Of a stretch of DNA of 50,498 nucleotides, positions 25,870 to 34,762 are shown piece after piece. This stretch comes from Photorhabdus bodei (GTDB taxonomy: Bacteria > Pseudomonadota > Gammaproteobacteria > Enterobacterales > Enterobacteriaceae): NCBI RefSeq assembly GCF_003287735.1, contig NZ_NSCM01000036.1, forward strand, positions 1 to 50,498, given 5' to 3'. Position numbers and translations under genes: made by a program. The first letter of the stretch is position 1, and each line of letters opens with the position of its first letter. The notes below the pieces were generated by a model, which saw nothing but the letters and a program-made list of their open reading frames with translations, was not told where the DNA came from and did no database searches.

Positions 25870-27114
25870 ATGGCTACTTTGCCGATAAAAAAATCGTCTC
25901 CATCTCTATTTGGCGGCGCCATGATCATTGGTGGAACGATTATTGGTGCGGGCATGTTTTCTTTACCGGTTGTCATGTCAGGAGCATGGTTTTACTGGTC
26001 AATTGTCACTTTGATTTTTACCTGGTTTTGCATGTTGCACTCAGGATTAATGATATTGGAAGCCAATCTTAATTATCGAATTGGCTCAAGTTTCAGTACG
26101 ATAACAAAAGATCTATTAGGCAATGGTTGGAATATCATTAATGGTATTACCCTTGCTTTTGTTTTATATATACTGACTTACGCTTATATTTCCGCGAGCG
26201 GATCGATTATTCAACATGCTATGCGAGAAGTATCGATAGATTTTTCACCTGGGCTTGCTGGTTTTTTATTTGCTCTTGTTGTTGCATTTATTGTCTGGTT
26301 AAGTACTAAAACTGTTAGCAGGATGACGTCGATTATTCTTGGTGCTAAAGTATTAACTTTCTTTATGACGTTCGGCGGTTTGGTTTATAATATTAAACCG
26401 GCGGTATTGTTTAATACAACTGAAGTTAATCCAACTTACTGGCCTTATATATTAATGACTTTACCTTTCTGTCTGGCCTCATTTGGATATCATGGCAATG
26501 TTCCTAGCCTGATGAAATATTATGGAAAAGAACCAGAAAAAATAAAGAGATGCCTGTTTATTGGGACATCAATGGCTTTGGTGCTTTATTTGATCTGGTT
26601 GGTTGGAACAATGGGAAATATTTCCCGGCCTGATTTTGTCGAAATTATAGCAAAGGGGGGCAATATTGATGTTTTGGTTCAATCATTAAGTGGAGGATTG
26701 AACAGTTCTGCTCTGGGCTTATTATTGACTCTCTTTTCTAACTTTGCGGTTGCCAGCTCATTCCTTGGTGTCACGCTTGGGTTGTTCGATTACCTGGCTG
26801 ATCTACTTAAATTTGATGATACCAAACTGGGGCGCTTTAAAACGGCATTAGTGACGTTTCTTCCGCCAATGGTTGGTGGAATGATTTATCCGAATGGTTT
26901 TATTCATGCGATAGGTTTTGCTGGCCTTGCTGCAACAGTTTGGGCTGCTATCGTTCCCGCATTACTTGCCAGAGCATCCCGTAAACGATTTGGTAGCCCT
27001 GTGTATCGAGTTTGGGGAGGTAATGTGATGATCGGCTTGATTTTGCTATTTGGCGTACTAAATGCTGCCGCCCATATCTTATCAAATTTTAACCTGTTGC
27101 CCGTTTATTCATAA
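25870..27114 (+). CDS. mtr: Tryptophan-specific permease Mtr
   Basis: 414 residues, eleven predicted membrane segments, HAAAP family. It follows E. coli Mtr almost word for word: GGTIIGAGMFSLPVVMSGAW, HSGLMILEANLNYRIGSSF, FGYHGNVPSLMKYYGK, and the terminus SNFNLLPVY. It imports tryptophan by proton symport across the inner membrane. Here it takes the place of tnaB, the low-affinity permease gene that follows tnaA in E. coli, suggesting it supplies substrate for TnaA. The ERIC in between may weaken or modify co-expression. It ends at a hairpin. Confidence 0.93.
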   Translation: MATLPIKKSSPSLFGGAMIIGGTIIGAGMFSLPVVMSGAWFYWSIVTLIFTWFCMLHSGLMILEANLNYRIGSSFSTITKDLLGNGWNIINGITLAFVLYILTYAYISASGSIIQHAMREVSIDFSPGLAGFLFALVVAFIVWLSTKTVSRMTSIILGAKVLTFFMTFGGLVYNIKPAVLFNTTEVNPTYWPYILMTLPFCLASFGYHGNVPSLMKYYGKEPEKIKRCLFIGTSMALVLYLIWLVGTMGNISRPDFVEIIAKGGNIDVLVQSLSGGLNSSALGLLLTLFSNFAVASSFLGVTLGLFDYLADLLKFDDTKLGRFKTALVTFLPPMVGGMIYPNGFIHAIGFAGLAATVWAAIVPALLARASRKRFGSPVYRVWGGNVMIGLILLFGVLNAAAHILSNFNLLPVYS

Positions 27115-27144
27115 AAAAACTCCTGCGGTGGGGGGCCGCAGGAG
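27112..27144 (-). terminator. Strong hairpin after mtr, best as a minus-strand terminator
   Basis: Perfect 9-bp GC-rich stem CTCCTGCGG (27120-27128) with CCGCAGGAG (27136-27144). The U-tract (seven T) is on the minus strand. It would therefore end transcripts of the decayed minus-strand gene region on the right, and possibly mtr on the left less efficiently. Confidence 0.75.
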
Positions 27145-27460
27145 CCTGGTGTTGACGGAAATAAGCTCCGAAAGGGAGAGAACAAAGCCGGTATTTTTAT
27201 GTGTTAATTTAGTTTGTTAACTCCTAACATCTTACAGCAAGGTTATTAACAGGAAGTTCTTATGGCTTCCCTTTGTACACGAATAGTTAACTGCTTTAAT
27301 TTCTTTAGTACAACGTCCTGACAGACATGTCGTAAATTCATCCCTGATAGAACAATAGCATTAGAATGCCCTCTTTTGGCAACTTTTTGCCTAGTCATTA
27401 ATTAGTTGTATATAATCTTTCAGTGTCAGTGTTGTTTTTGCAACGGTATTACCGCTGGTG
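27145..27460. other. Gene-free stretch, probable remains of a decayed operon
   Basis: About 316 bases between the hairpin after mtr and a broken UPF0261 gene. No intact frame is visible. By position it could hold remnants of whatever followed that gene on the minus strand, but I cannot recognise any. Confidence 0.4.
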
Positions 27461-27803
27461 CTAAGCCATCATTTGCCGGTATTCGTTAATCACTTGTTGG
27501 CAAAAATCAGGTGAATTTACATGATGAGGGCTTTTAATAATTGTATGCAAGGTGTCGTCACACCAAACATAGTCAGACTGATAGTCGGAAGCCATAGTAG
27601 AGCTTCTTTGCCTTGCGGGTGATGCTCTGCTACTGTTTGGGCTGTAATATCCGTACCTCTTTACGGTGAGTCAGATTGAGTAGACAAATCCACAGTTCGA
27701 ACGGCAAGGCCCGCTTTTTTGATCAGATCCCTGACGTAGAAAATTTCTGCGCGCTTGGTATCAAAAATAGTAGCGATATGAACATGGCCTTGGCTTTTTT
27801 TCA
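27461..27803 (-). pseudogene. Remnant of a Tm-1-like ATP-binding (UPF0261) protein gene
   Basis: Read leftward from an ATG at 27803, the translation HVHIATIFDTKRAE, then YVRDLIKKAGLAVRTVDL, is the start of the UPF0261/Tm-1-like family. A TAA interrupts it after SDSP, yet the same frame continues DITAQTVAEHHPQGKEA. It then jumps to the far-downstream family motif LTMFGVTTPC, and the C-terminus VNSPDFCQQVINEYRQMMA is in another frame. About two thirds of the roughly 400-residue protein is missing. An ERIC lies three bases before the start codon and replaces its ribosome site. The divergent TetR gene is the expected regulatory partner. Confidence 0.75.
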
Positions 27804-27806
27804 TTA

Positions 27807-27933
27807 TATACCCGTTATCTTACAAGTTGCCTCTTTGTTGGCTGCACTCGCTCACCCCGGTCACATAGTTACCTATGCTCCCGGGGATGCACTCCCTTGC
27901 CGTCGCGATGCATCTTGAAATCCATAGGGTATA
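27807..27933 (+). repeat. ERIC (IRU) element abutting the UPF0261 pseudogene
   Basis: Complete copy, TATACCCGTTATCTTACAAG to ATAGGGTATA. It sits immediately upstream of the pseudogene's start codon on the minus strand and so cuts the gene off from its own promoter and ribosome site. Confidence 0.93.
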
Positions 27934-28158
27934 ATTGTGAATACTTCCCTGGTGCTGACGACTCATTCATGGACAGATTATAGTCAAGATGAGACTTAAG
28001 TATCACTGTTGTATTACCAAATTGAGATTGTTATCCCATTTAATACATAAATAAAATGAATTAATTTGGTCGTTTTGTAGATGGTTGAGTAGAGTGATGA
28101 TAGCGAAAAAATATTTTAACCATAAGTGTTAATGTTGCGATTTTTATGGTGAAGAGTT

Positions 28159-28785
28159 ATGGCAATGATAGATTCGAAGACGAAAACTCATTTTACTGGT
28201 ACTCGGAAAAAAACTTATACATTGCTAATCAATGCGGCATTGGAGCTTTTTGAACAGAGAGCGATACCTTCGGTTTCTGAATTGGCAATGCATGCTGGTG
28301 TTTCCAGGGCAACAGCATACCGCTATTTTCCGACACAAACTGATTTAATTGATGCGATTGTTGGTGCCAGCCTTGGGCCGATCCTCACCTGGAAGCCTGC
28401 TAGTGAAAAGACCGAGGAGCGGATTACTGAGTTGCTGGATTTTGCTTATCCCCGAATGTTTCAATACGAAGGTACATTGCGAGCGGCTCTGCTAGTTTCC
28501 TTGCAACAATGGGCTCAGGGATGTTTATCTGAGGGTAAGCAGGAAAAGAAACTGGTACGTGGGCATCGTAAAGATATCCTTGCAATGGTTGTTGAACCAT
28601 TAAAAGGGCATTTTCCGCCGGATACTTTGGAAAATGTCATTCGATCTTTTTCCCTAATTTATGGCTCCGAGGTCTTTCTGGTGATGAAAGATATCTGGCG
28701 GATGGATAATGCGGAAATTATTGAGATCACTAAATGGATGGCAAAAGCGATAATTAATCAAGCATACAGAGATTCTGAATTATAG
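28159..28785 (+). CDS. TetR-family transcriptional regulator
   Basis: 208 residues. The N-terminal helix-turn-helix (about 20-65) has the TetR pattern AALELFEQRAIPSVSELAMHAGVSRATAYRYFPTQTDLIDAI, and the rest is an all-helical ligand domain. Starts at residue 1 or residue 3 are both possible. TetR genes of this kind are commonly divergent from UPF0261 (Tm-1-like) operons, and the remnant of such a gene lies to the left, so its target has probably been lost. Its own reading frame is intact. The effector is unknown. Confidence 0.88.
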   Translation: MAMIDSKTKTHFTGTRKKTYTLLINAALELFEQRAIPSVSELAMHAGVSRATAYRYFPTQTDLIDAIVGASLGPILTWKPASEKTEERITELLDFAYPRMFQYEGTLRAALLVSLQQWAQGCLSEGKQEKKLVRGHRKDILAMVVEPLKGHFPPDTLENVIRSFSLIYGSEVFLVMKDIWRMDNAEIIEITKWMAKAIINQAYRDSEL

Positions 28786-28795
28786 GTATTGTTTA

Positions 28796-28920
28796 TATCC
28801 GTCATCTTTCAAGCTGCCTCTTTGTTGGCTGCACTCACTCACCCCGGTCACATAGTTATCTATGCTCCCGGGGATTCGTTCCCTTGCCGTCGCGATGCAT
28901 CTTGAAATCCATAAGGTATA
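28796..28920 (+). repeat. ERIC (IRU) element
   Basis: Complete copy from TATCCGTCATCTTTCAAGC to ATAAGGTATA, starting 11 bases after the tetR stop. It could act as a 3' hairpin for that transcript. Confidence 0.92.
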
Positions 28921-29245
28921 TTGCCTTTTGTATTTGAATATTAATTATATGGCTAATATTATATATTACCAGTTACATGTTTTTTGTTAATATTTCCCTG
29001 TATTATATTTTCATTAATATATGTTATGCTTATCATATATATCCTAATTGATTATTAATCTATCAGGGTAAATTGAATAATATATATTTTTCATTCAACT
29101 TATGTCTAAGTTGGCAATAGAGCACAAATATAAATTATTCTAGTGATTACTTTCATATTATTAAATTAATATGATGGCGGCAGCTATTGTCTAATACGCT
29201 TCCTCTAATAACAAATTTTTTATGACGTCTAAAATAGGTGACTAT
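28921..29245. other. AT-rich leader upstream of the Tc-associated genes
   Basis: About 325 bases, extremely AT-rich, with no open frame of note. It should contain the promoter for the P47-like gene. AGGTG at 29236-29240 is the ribosome site for the ATG at 29246. Confidence 0.5.
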
Positions 29246-31567
29246 ATGACCACAGAAAATAGCATTATTGATGATTTTAACGGTAAAACGAAGACTCTTG
29301 GATGGGATATTGTTGCTGCCTATGATAGAACTAAAATAAATATGCTGTTTGAACAGCAATATGTGAGAAAAGTGAGTGAAGGTACACATTTTTCACCTAT
29401 TTTCTGGGAAAGCGGAAATAAAAAGATAAAATTTGACAACTTGATATTGGGAGTGCCGTTAATTTCCTTTGAAAATTCATCAATTGAACGTTCTCAGGCA
29501 ACGGTAAAATTAAATTTTATTTCTGGCACGGTAATAGAACTTTATGATGATGGTAGAGTAAAGAATTATCAAAGAATTACGCCGAATAATGATTACCATA
29601 TGACAATAACCGTAGACTTGATTGCGGCGACAGGTTCTGTTGGTAATGATGGAAAAGTTGTCGTTGAGTTTAAAAAAGGGACTTTGGGTGAGGTCAATGT
29701 TATCAACGATGCGCCAGCAGAAGTCAAGGAGTTTTTCCGTAATTGGCTCAAAGATAATGATGTAACTTATGAGTTAGGTATTTTGAAGCTGGGTAATACG
29801 GCTGGACTGGTTCCAACAATGTTTAAAATCAGAACTCAACCGGCACCCGGCGCTAATGTATATGGTTCTGATAAGTATGGTCATGGGGCGGTGTTGTTAC
29901 TTATTGCAACAAACTATAATCCTAACGGTGGGAGATTACCGACTAGCTCAAATAATTTCCCTTATTTGATACCGGATAATCGATCTGCGGTATTAATTAT
30001 CAGTAATAAGACACTATTTGAGAATATTCTTAAGCCGCAATATGAGAGTTTATTACCGAGTTCTACGGGAGTAGAATTAGAGCTTGTCAGTTTCAATAGC
30101 CAACAAAATGATTCAGCCAAATATTTGAATATAAAAAACGGATATTATAAAAGTGATAAGCCTGTACAATATGAAAGAGGAAAGTATACAGTATGGACAG
30201 GATTGGTTAAATATAATGGTGCCACTAATATTTGGCCAGAGAGAGTAAAAATTCCTTATTCTGGGATGTATATTAAGCCTGAGAAGGAAAAAATTATCTT
30301 TTCTGGAGTGGGTAATAATGGTCAATCTTATCATTTTGATCAAAGCGTCGGTGTATTGGAAAATAGTCTAATAACTGGTCATTATTCTAGCAAGAAAATT
30401 GATTTCTATGTTGATGGATCAATAGATATTACGCCTAAAGTTATATCTAATGATGAAATTAAGTTGGAATCACATTATGGAATGAGTTCCCGTTATGATA
30501 AACAAGGGGCATCTGGTTGGGGAGGGATTATAGGCCCTGATTTTGAATCAGAGTTTATTGATAAAACAGCAGAAATTGTTAAAGGTGTTGTTGAAAATAA
30601 TTTATCCAACGTTGCAAAGATTAAATTAGAGAGCATTAGTCTATTTGCCGTTAATCACCTTTTATTCCCTGAAAGTAATTATCTTGAATTTGATAAAGTA
30701 TATGTGCCTGGGGATATGGTGCTATTTGGTGATATTTCTCCAACATCAACCGCTTTTAAAATCAATGATCTTCAATTAACTATGCCAGTGAAAACTAAGC
30801 ATAAATTTACAACTAATACCAATGCAACGGTAAATTGGTCTATTACTCCAGCAGAATTGGGGAGTATTAATGCAAATACAGGAGATTACATGGCACCGAC
30901 TAAGATAAAAGGGAATAGTCAAATTGTGACAATTACTGCGACAGACTCAAGCACAAACGCTAAAGCTTCAGCGGTTGTCACTCTGTTGCCTTCCTCAGTA
31001 TCGATTAGCCCTTCTTTTGTTGTTATCAATGAAAATGATGTTAATAAGAATGTCAATTTTACTGTTTATGGCAATAAGAAAGTGAATTGGAGTGTGGAAA
31101 CGGGTACTGGTTATGGTGGTGTTGATGTGAATGGCAAATATACGCCTCCAGCCTCTTTTCCGGCCGGATATAATATGGTTACGGTGATGGCTGTTGCTGA
31201 GAATGGTGATGTAGATAAAGTTAATATTCTGCTTATTAGTAAAAGTACTATAGCAGAATTCAAGATTGATCCAAGTTATAGTCAAGAGTTATTAACACCC
31301 GATGAAGTAACGAAATTCTCTTCTATGGGTAATGATTTGACTTCTCCAAGTGAATGGAGCCTTATGCCTGCAAGAGGAAATATTAAGGTAGGTGAGCCAG
31401 AAGTTATAAAAGATGAGTTTGGTAATGACATCGAAAAGTATACTGCAACTTATACTGCACCAAGTGATATTACTTGTTCAGAAATTGTTTTACTCAGAGT
31501 GACACATAAAAATAAACCCAATCGTGCGGGATATGCTTTGATTACACTTGAGCCGAAAATCAGTTAA
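29246..31567 (+). CDS. Probable P47-like (TULIP) protein with C-terminal Ig-like repeats
   Basis: About 773 residues from the ATG at 29246, which has AGGTG five bases upstream; an ATG at 29222 has none. The N-terminus, TKTLGWDIVAAYDRTKIN, has the W-D-x-V-x-A...N pattern of clostridial P47/OrfX proteins, which fold like lipid-binding TULIP domains and are encoded beside neurotoxin or insecticidal toxin genes. Three Ig-like repeats follow (about 525-620, 620-700, 700-773), each with W-S-[IVL] and a G-x-Y-x-[AP]-P turn. No signal peptide is seen. It lies 134 bases upstream of tccA-like and may assist or accompany that toxin. The P47 call rests on a short motif. Confidence 0.6.
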   Translation: MTTENSIIDDFNGKTKTLGWDIVAAYDRTKINMLFEQQYVRKVSEGTHFSPIFWESGNKKIKFDNLILGVPLISFENSSIERSQATVKLNFISGTVIELYDDGRVKNYQRITPNNDYHMTITVDLIAATGSVGNDGKVVVEFKKGTLGEVNVINDAPAEVKEFFRNWLKDNDVTYELGILKLGNTAGLVPTMFKIRTQPAPGANVYGSDKYGHGAVLLLIATNYNPNGGRLPTSSNNFPYLIPDNRSAVLIISNKTLFENILKPQYESLLPSSTGVELELVSFNSQQNDSAKYLNIKNGYYKSDKPVQYERGKYTVWTGLVKYNGATNIWPERVKIPYSGMYIKPEKEKIIFSGVGNNGQSYHFDQSVGVLENSLITGHYSSKKIDFYVDGSIDITPKVISNDEIKLESHYGMSSRYDKQGASGWGGIIGPDFESEFIDKTAEIVKGVVENNLSNVAKIKLESISLFAVNHLLFPESNYLEFDKVYVPGDMVLFGDISPTSTAFKINDLQLTMPVKTKHKFTTNTNATVNWSITPAELGSINANTGDYMAPTKIKGNSQIVTITATDSSTNAKASAVVTLLPSSVSISPSFVVINENDVNKNVNFTVYGNKKVNWSVETGTGYGGVDVNGKYTPPASFPAGYNMVTVMAVAENGDVDKVNILLISKSTIAEFKIDPSYSQELLTPDEVTKFSSMGNDLTSPSEWSLMPARGNIKVGEPEVIKDEFGNDIEKYTATYTAPSDITCSEIVLLRVTHKNKPNRAGYALITLEPKIS

Positions 31568-31701
31568 TAGTTAACGACTTTTAATAACCACCAGATGATG
31601 CAATAAATTTCTTATTATTTATTGCATCTCTGTTCTCTAATCTATTATTTTTTAGAAAAAAACATCCATACTGTATATTTCCGATGAATAAAGGCGATCC
31701 T

Positions 31702-34590
31702 ATGAATAATGATATCAGCCCGTTGCTAAAGAAATTAGGTAATAAATATAACTTTACCGATAAGATAATTGAATCAGATTATAAATCTATTTTTGATATT
31801 ATAAGAATACCCCGTAATCTATTTTTAGATAAGTATAATTCAAATCATCAGGCAGAAGATATTTATGATACAGCAAACAGCTATGCTATACAAATAGCGC
31901 GTAAATTTCGCCAGCAGCATTACACTCATAATACATATGCCAGGAGTTATTCTTCTCTTTCATTAAAAGAAGGTCCCCAATATCAATCCTTATTTCAGGA
32001 TAATTGGCAGCAACACTGTCCAAATGGCGCACCGGAAGCAAATAATTCACCGGTTGCTTATTTAGCAGAGATTTATAAATTAGCGATGGATATTGAATCC
32101 AATGCGGGTGCTGAGGCCATTAAAATAGATGAGCGCCGCTCTGATTTAGCGCATTTAATGCTGGATGAAGTGAGTATTAATCAAGAGATTTCAACACTGT
32201 CATTGGTTAATGCTATGCTAAATCAACGTTTGGAAGCTATGTTAAAACAGCAAGGAAAGACCAATTTATCCAGTTATGATCTTTTGGCTAATGTACGTTA
32301 TCCATTCCAGCTCCCTTATGATCATGCGCAAAACCAAATTAATCTAACATTTGATAATAAAAAACTTTTTTGTTTGGAAATGGTGCAACAGACAGATAAG
32401 AGTTATCCTTATTTTCTTAAATCCAATCTGAATACTGCTAATGGAGAATTTGTCGCGCCTTTAGCAAATCAGTTAGGAATTTCTCAGCAAAAAATAATTA
32501 ATGAGCCATTGAATCCCTCTAATAGCCAATTCTATCAGGATAATTACGGTGTTAATAATGCAGAGCTACTTGAGTTGTTATCAACTTTTACTACACAAAC
32601 AGCTCTCTCTGTCGCGGAGGTTGAGCAATTATTATGTATAAAAGGAATATCGACAAATAAAGAGGCTGCGTTAGAGCAAAATAATGTGAGACTATCTCAA
32701 AATGTGCTTAATTTAGGTATACCTGCGGCTCCTTATCGTTATGGTGCCGTTTTTATTAATGGGTCGAATGCAAAAGAGAGTGATTTCCTACATTTGTATC
32801 GTGAGTTTGCCTCAAGTGGTAATTTACCACAAGCGGTAAATAAATTATCCGGTGTGAATCATGAACGCTTTGATAGGTTAAATCGCATGATACGATTGTG
32901 GAAATGGATTAAATTGCCGGTAGATAAAATTGATTTATTGGTAACTGCGACGATGCGGGCAGAAGGGGATGAAAATAAACAATTACAGATGAATGATAAT
33001 ACCTTACGTATGTTAGGTGTTTTTCATCATTGGAGTAAAAAATATCATATTTCACCTGATGATTTTGCTGCGTTGATATATCAAATTACGCCCTTTTCGA
33101 TAGGTACAGCGATTCCTTTTTTTGATCAGATATTCAATTTATCTTCGCTATTTGATGCACCATTGGTGATAGATGATCGTGAGTTTTATTCAGAGAAAAA
33201 ACAGGATGATACTATCATTAGTAAGTTGTGTGCTGGATTGAAAATTAAAGCGAAAGATTTTTCTTTATTAGCACCATTAGTTGCTGAATCGATGGATAAA
33301 AAGAGTTTAACATGTTCACTTTCTGTTGTTTCTGCGTTTTATCGTATTGTGCAACTGTCGAGAATTTTGGGGTTAACACCACAAGAAGGTGTGGTTCTTT
33401 TAACGTTGATAGGTGGAAATAAAGTATTAAAACAGGTCGCGGGTATGCCTTATTTATCGCAATCAGGAAATAATAGGCAAACAGATATTCTGGATATTAT
33501 GATTGCAATGGAGCAAACTACAGAATGGTTGAGAATAAATAAATTATCTGTTGGTACTCTTCAACTATTCTTATTACCGGCTAACGAAGTTGTTATGACA
33601 GGAAATGCGGCGCAGGTGGCTTTTATTAATCAAGTTGGATTGCATCGTAATTCAGAGAGTTTAACCCTGGAAAGTTTATCATCAAATACCTTACCAGCAT
33701 TAGATAATAATGGTGATTTGATTGATTGGTTAACTCCACGTCAAACTGTTTTAAATGCAATATCTCATCAAAAATATGGTTTAGTTAAGCCTGATGTTAA
33801 TATTACTGATGAAATTAATAAAGCGATAAAAAGTATATTACTTGATGAGAAAGTCAAAGTATCTATTACTGAACAATGGTCTGCAATTATTACTCAAGCT
33901 CAATCTGCACAAAATGCAATATCGGCCAGTATGTTAGTAAATGCATTTCAGTTATCACAACCGTTTCCTTTATTTATTTTAAATTGGATTGGCTCAAGTA
34001 GCTACGATTTTTTATTGAAGTCATTTGAACTGTTTGATAAGAAAAATTTACAACCAGAGATGATCGGTCACGATTATTTGATACTGATGTATGATTTGTC
34101 GCGATATATTTCAGTGATTAAAACTTTCCGACTGAGTACTGTGATGTTGAACCATTTTTCTGAACATCCTGAACGGTTTGGCTGCCAGAACACGCAACTT
34201 TCTTTATCGGTTATTTATTATTTCAGTCGCTACCGAGATTGGATGCAATTAGTTGCTTCTTTAGATAACGCGGAAGATAAAATATTGCGTTATTTGGAGC
34301 TAGTCAATACGAATAATCAAAGTAACGATAAGGCTAATAGGGTGAAAATATTAACTGAACTATTGTCATGGCAGCGTGATGAAGTGCTATTAGCTAATTC
34401 ACATATTATTGGCAAGGAAGATAATACAGCAAAAACATTAGCTGAAATAGATATCATGATGAGACTTAAAGTTTGGTCTGAGGAAATGGCACTTTCTATG
34501 CGTTCATTATTAGCAACGATAAATATCAATGCTCATTCCTCTTATGAGGATTATAAACAGGTCGGTGTAGCGATGGTAGCAACTCTGTAA
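31702..34590 (+). CDS. tccA: Insecticidal Tc toxin A-subunit, N-terminal half (TccA-like)
   Basis: About 962 residues from the ATG at 31702 (AAAGG seven bases upstream), close to TccA of P. luminescens W14 (965). Shared blocks include the GAPEANNSPVAYLAEIYKLAM region, DLLVTATM and MNDNTLRMLGVFHHW. This is the Salmonella virulence-plasmid A / VRP1-type part of the large TcA protein, forming the outer shell. With TccB it replaces a single TcdA-type chain; the pentamer binds cells and injects the TcC enzyme. No signal peptide is expected. The sequence is well diverged from W14 TccA, so the symbol marks the family, not strict orthology. Confidence 0.9.
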   Translation: MNNDISPLLKKLGNKYNFTDKIIESDYKSIFDIIRIPRNLFLDKYNSNHQAEDIYDTANSYAIQIARKFRQQHYTHNTYARSYSSLSLKEGPQYQSLFQDNWQQHCPNGAPEANNSPVAYLAEIYKLAMDIESNAGAEAIKIDERRSDLAHLMLDEVSINQEISTLSLVNAMLNQRLEAMLKQQGKTNLSSYDLLANVRYPFQLPYDHAQNQINLTFDNKKLFCLEMVQQTDKSYPYFLKSNLNTANGEFVAPLANQLGISQQKIINEPLNPSNSQFYQDNYGVNNAELLELLSTFTTQTALSVAEVEQLLCIKGISTNKEAALEQNNVRLSQNVLNLGIPAAPYRYGAVFINGSNAKESDFLHLYREFASSGNLPQAVNKLSGVNHERFDRLNRMIRLWKWIKLPVDKIDLLVTATMRAEGDENKQLQMNDNTLRMLGVFHHWSKKYHISPDDFAALIYQITPFSIGTAIPFFDQIFNLSSLFDAPLVIDDREFYSEKKQDDTIISKLCAGLKIKAKDFSLLAPLVAESMDKKSLTCSLSVVSAFYRIVQLSRILGLTPQEGVVLLTLIGGNKVLKQVAGMPYLSQSGNNRQTDILDIMIAMEQTTEWLRINKLSVGTLQLFLLPANEVVMTGNAAQVAFINQVGLHRNSESLTLESLSSNTLPALDNNGDLIDWLTPRQTVLNAISHQKYGLVKPDVNITDEINKAIKSILLDEKVKVSITEQWSAIITQAQSAQNAISASMLVNAFQLSQPFPLFILNWIGSSSYDFLLKSFELFDKKNLQPEMIGHDYLILMYDLSRYISVIKTFRLSTVMLNHFSEHPERFGCQNTQLSLSVIYYFSRYRDWMQLVASLDNAEDKILRYLELVNTNNQSNDKANRVKILTELLSWQRDEVLLANSHIIGKEDNTAKTLAEIDIMMRLKVWSEEMALSMRSLLATININAHSSYEDYKQVGVAMVATL

Positions 34591-34591
34591 A

Positions 34592-34717
34592 TATACCCGT
34601 CATCTTTCAAGTTGCCTCTTTGTTGGCTGCACTCACTCACCCCGGTCACATAGTTCTCTATGCTCCCGGGGATTCGCTCCCTTGCCGTCGCGATGCATCT
34701 TGAAATCCATAGGGTAT
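34592..34717 (+). repeat. ERIC (IRU) element between tccA-like and tccB-like genes
   Basis: Complete copy from TATACCCGTCATC to ATAGGGTAT, starting directly after the tccA-like stop codon and ending 45 bases before the tccB-like start. In a shared transcript it would fold between the two halves of one toxin subunit. Confidence 0.93.
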
Positions 34718-34762
34718 GTAATTGTCATAGTGGAATAAAAAATTTTAATAGAGGTTCAGGAT

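Noticed and set aside
27676..27918. 80-codon plus-strand open frame
   Set aside because: It runs antisense through the UPF0261 remnant and into an ERIC, so it is composed of pseudogene antisense and repeat sequence.
29222..29245. Longer start for the P47-like gene
   Set aside because: No ribosome site precedes 29222, while AGGTG is correctly placed for the ATG at 29246.
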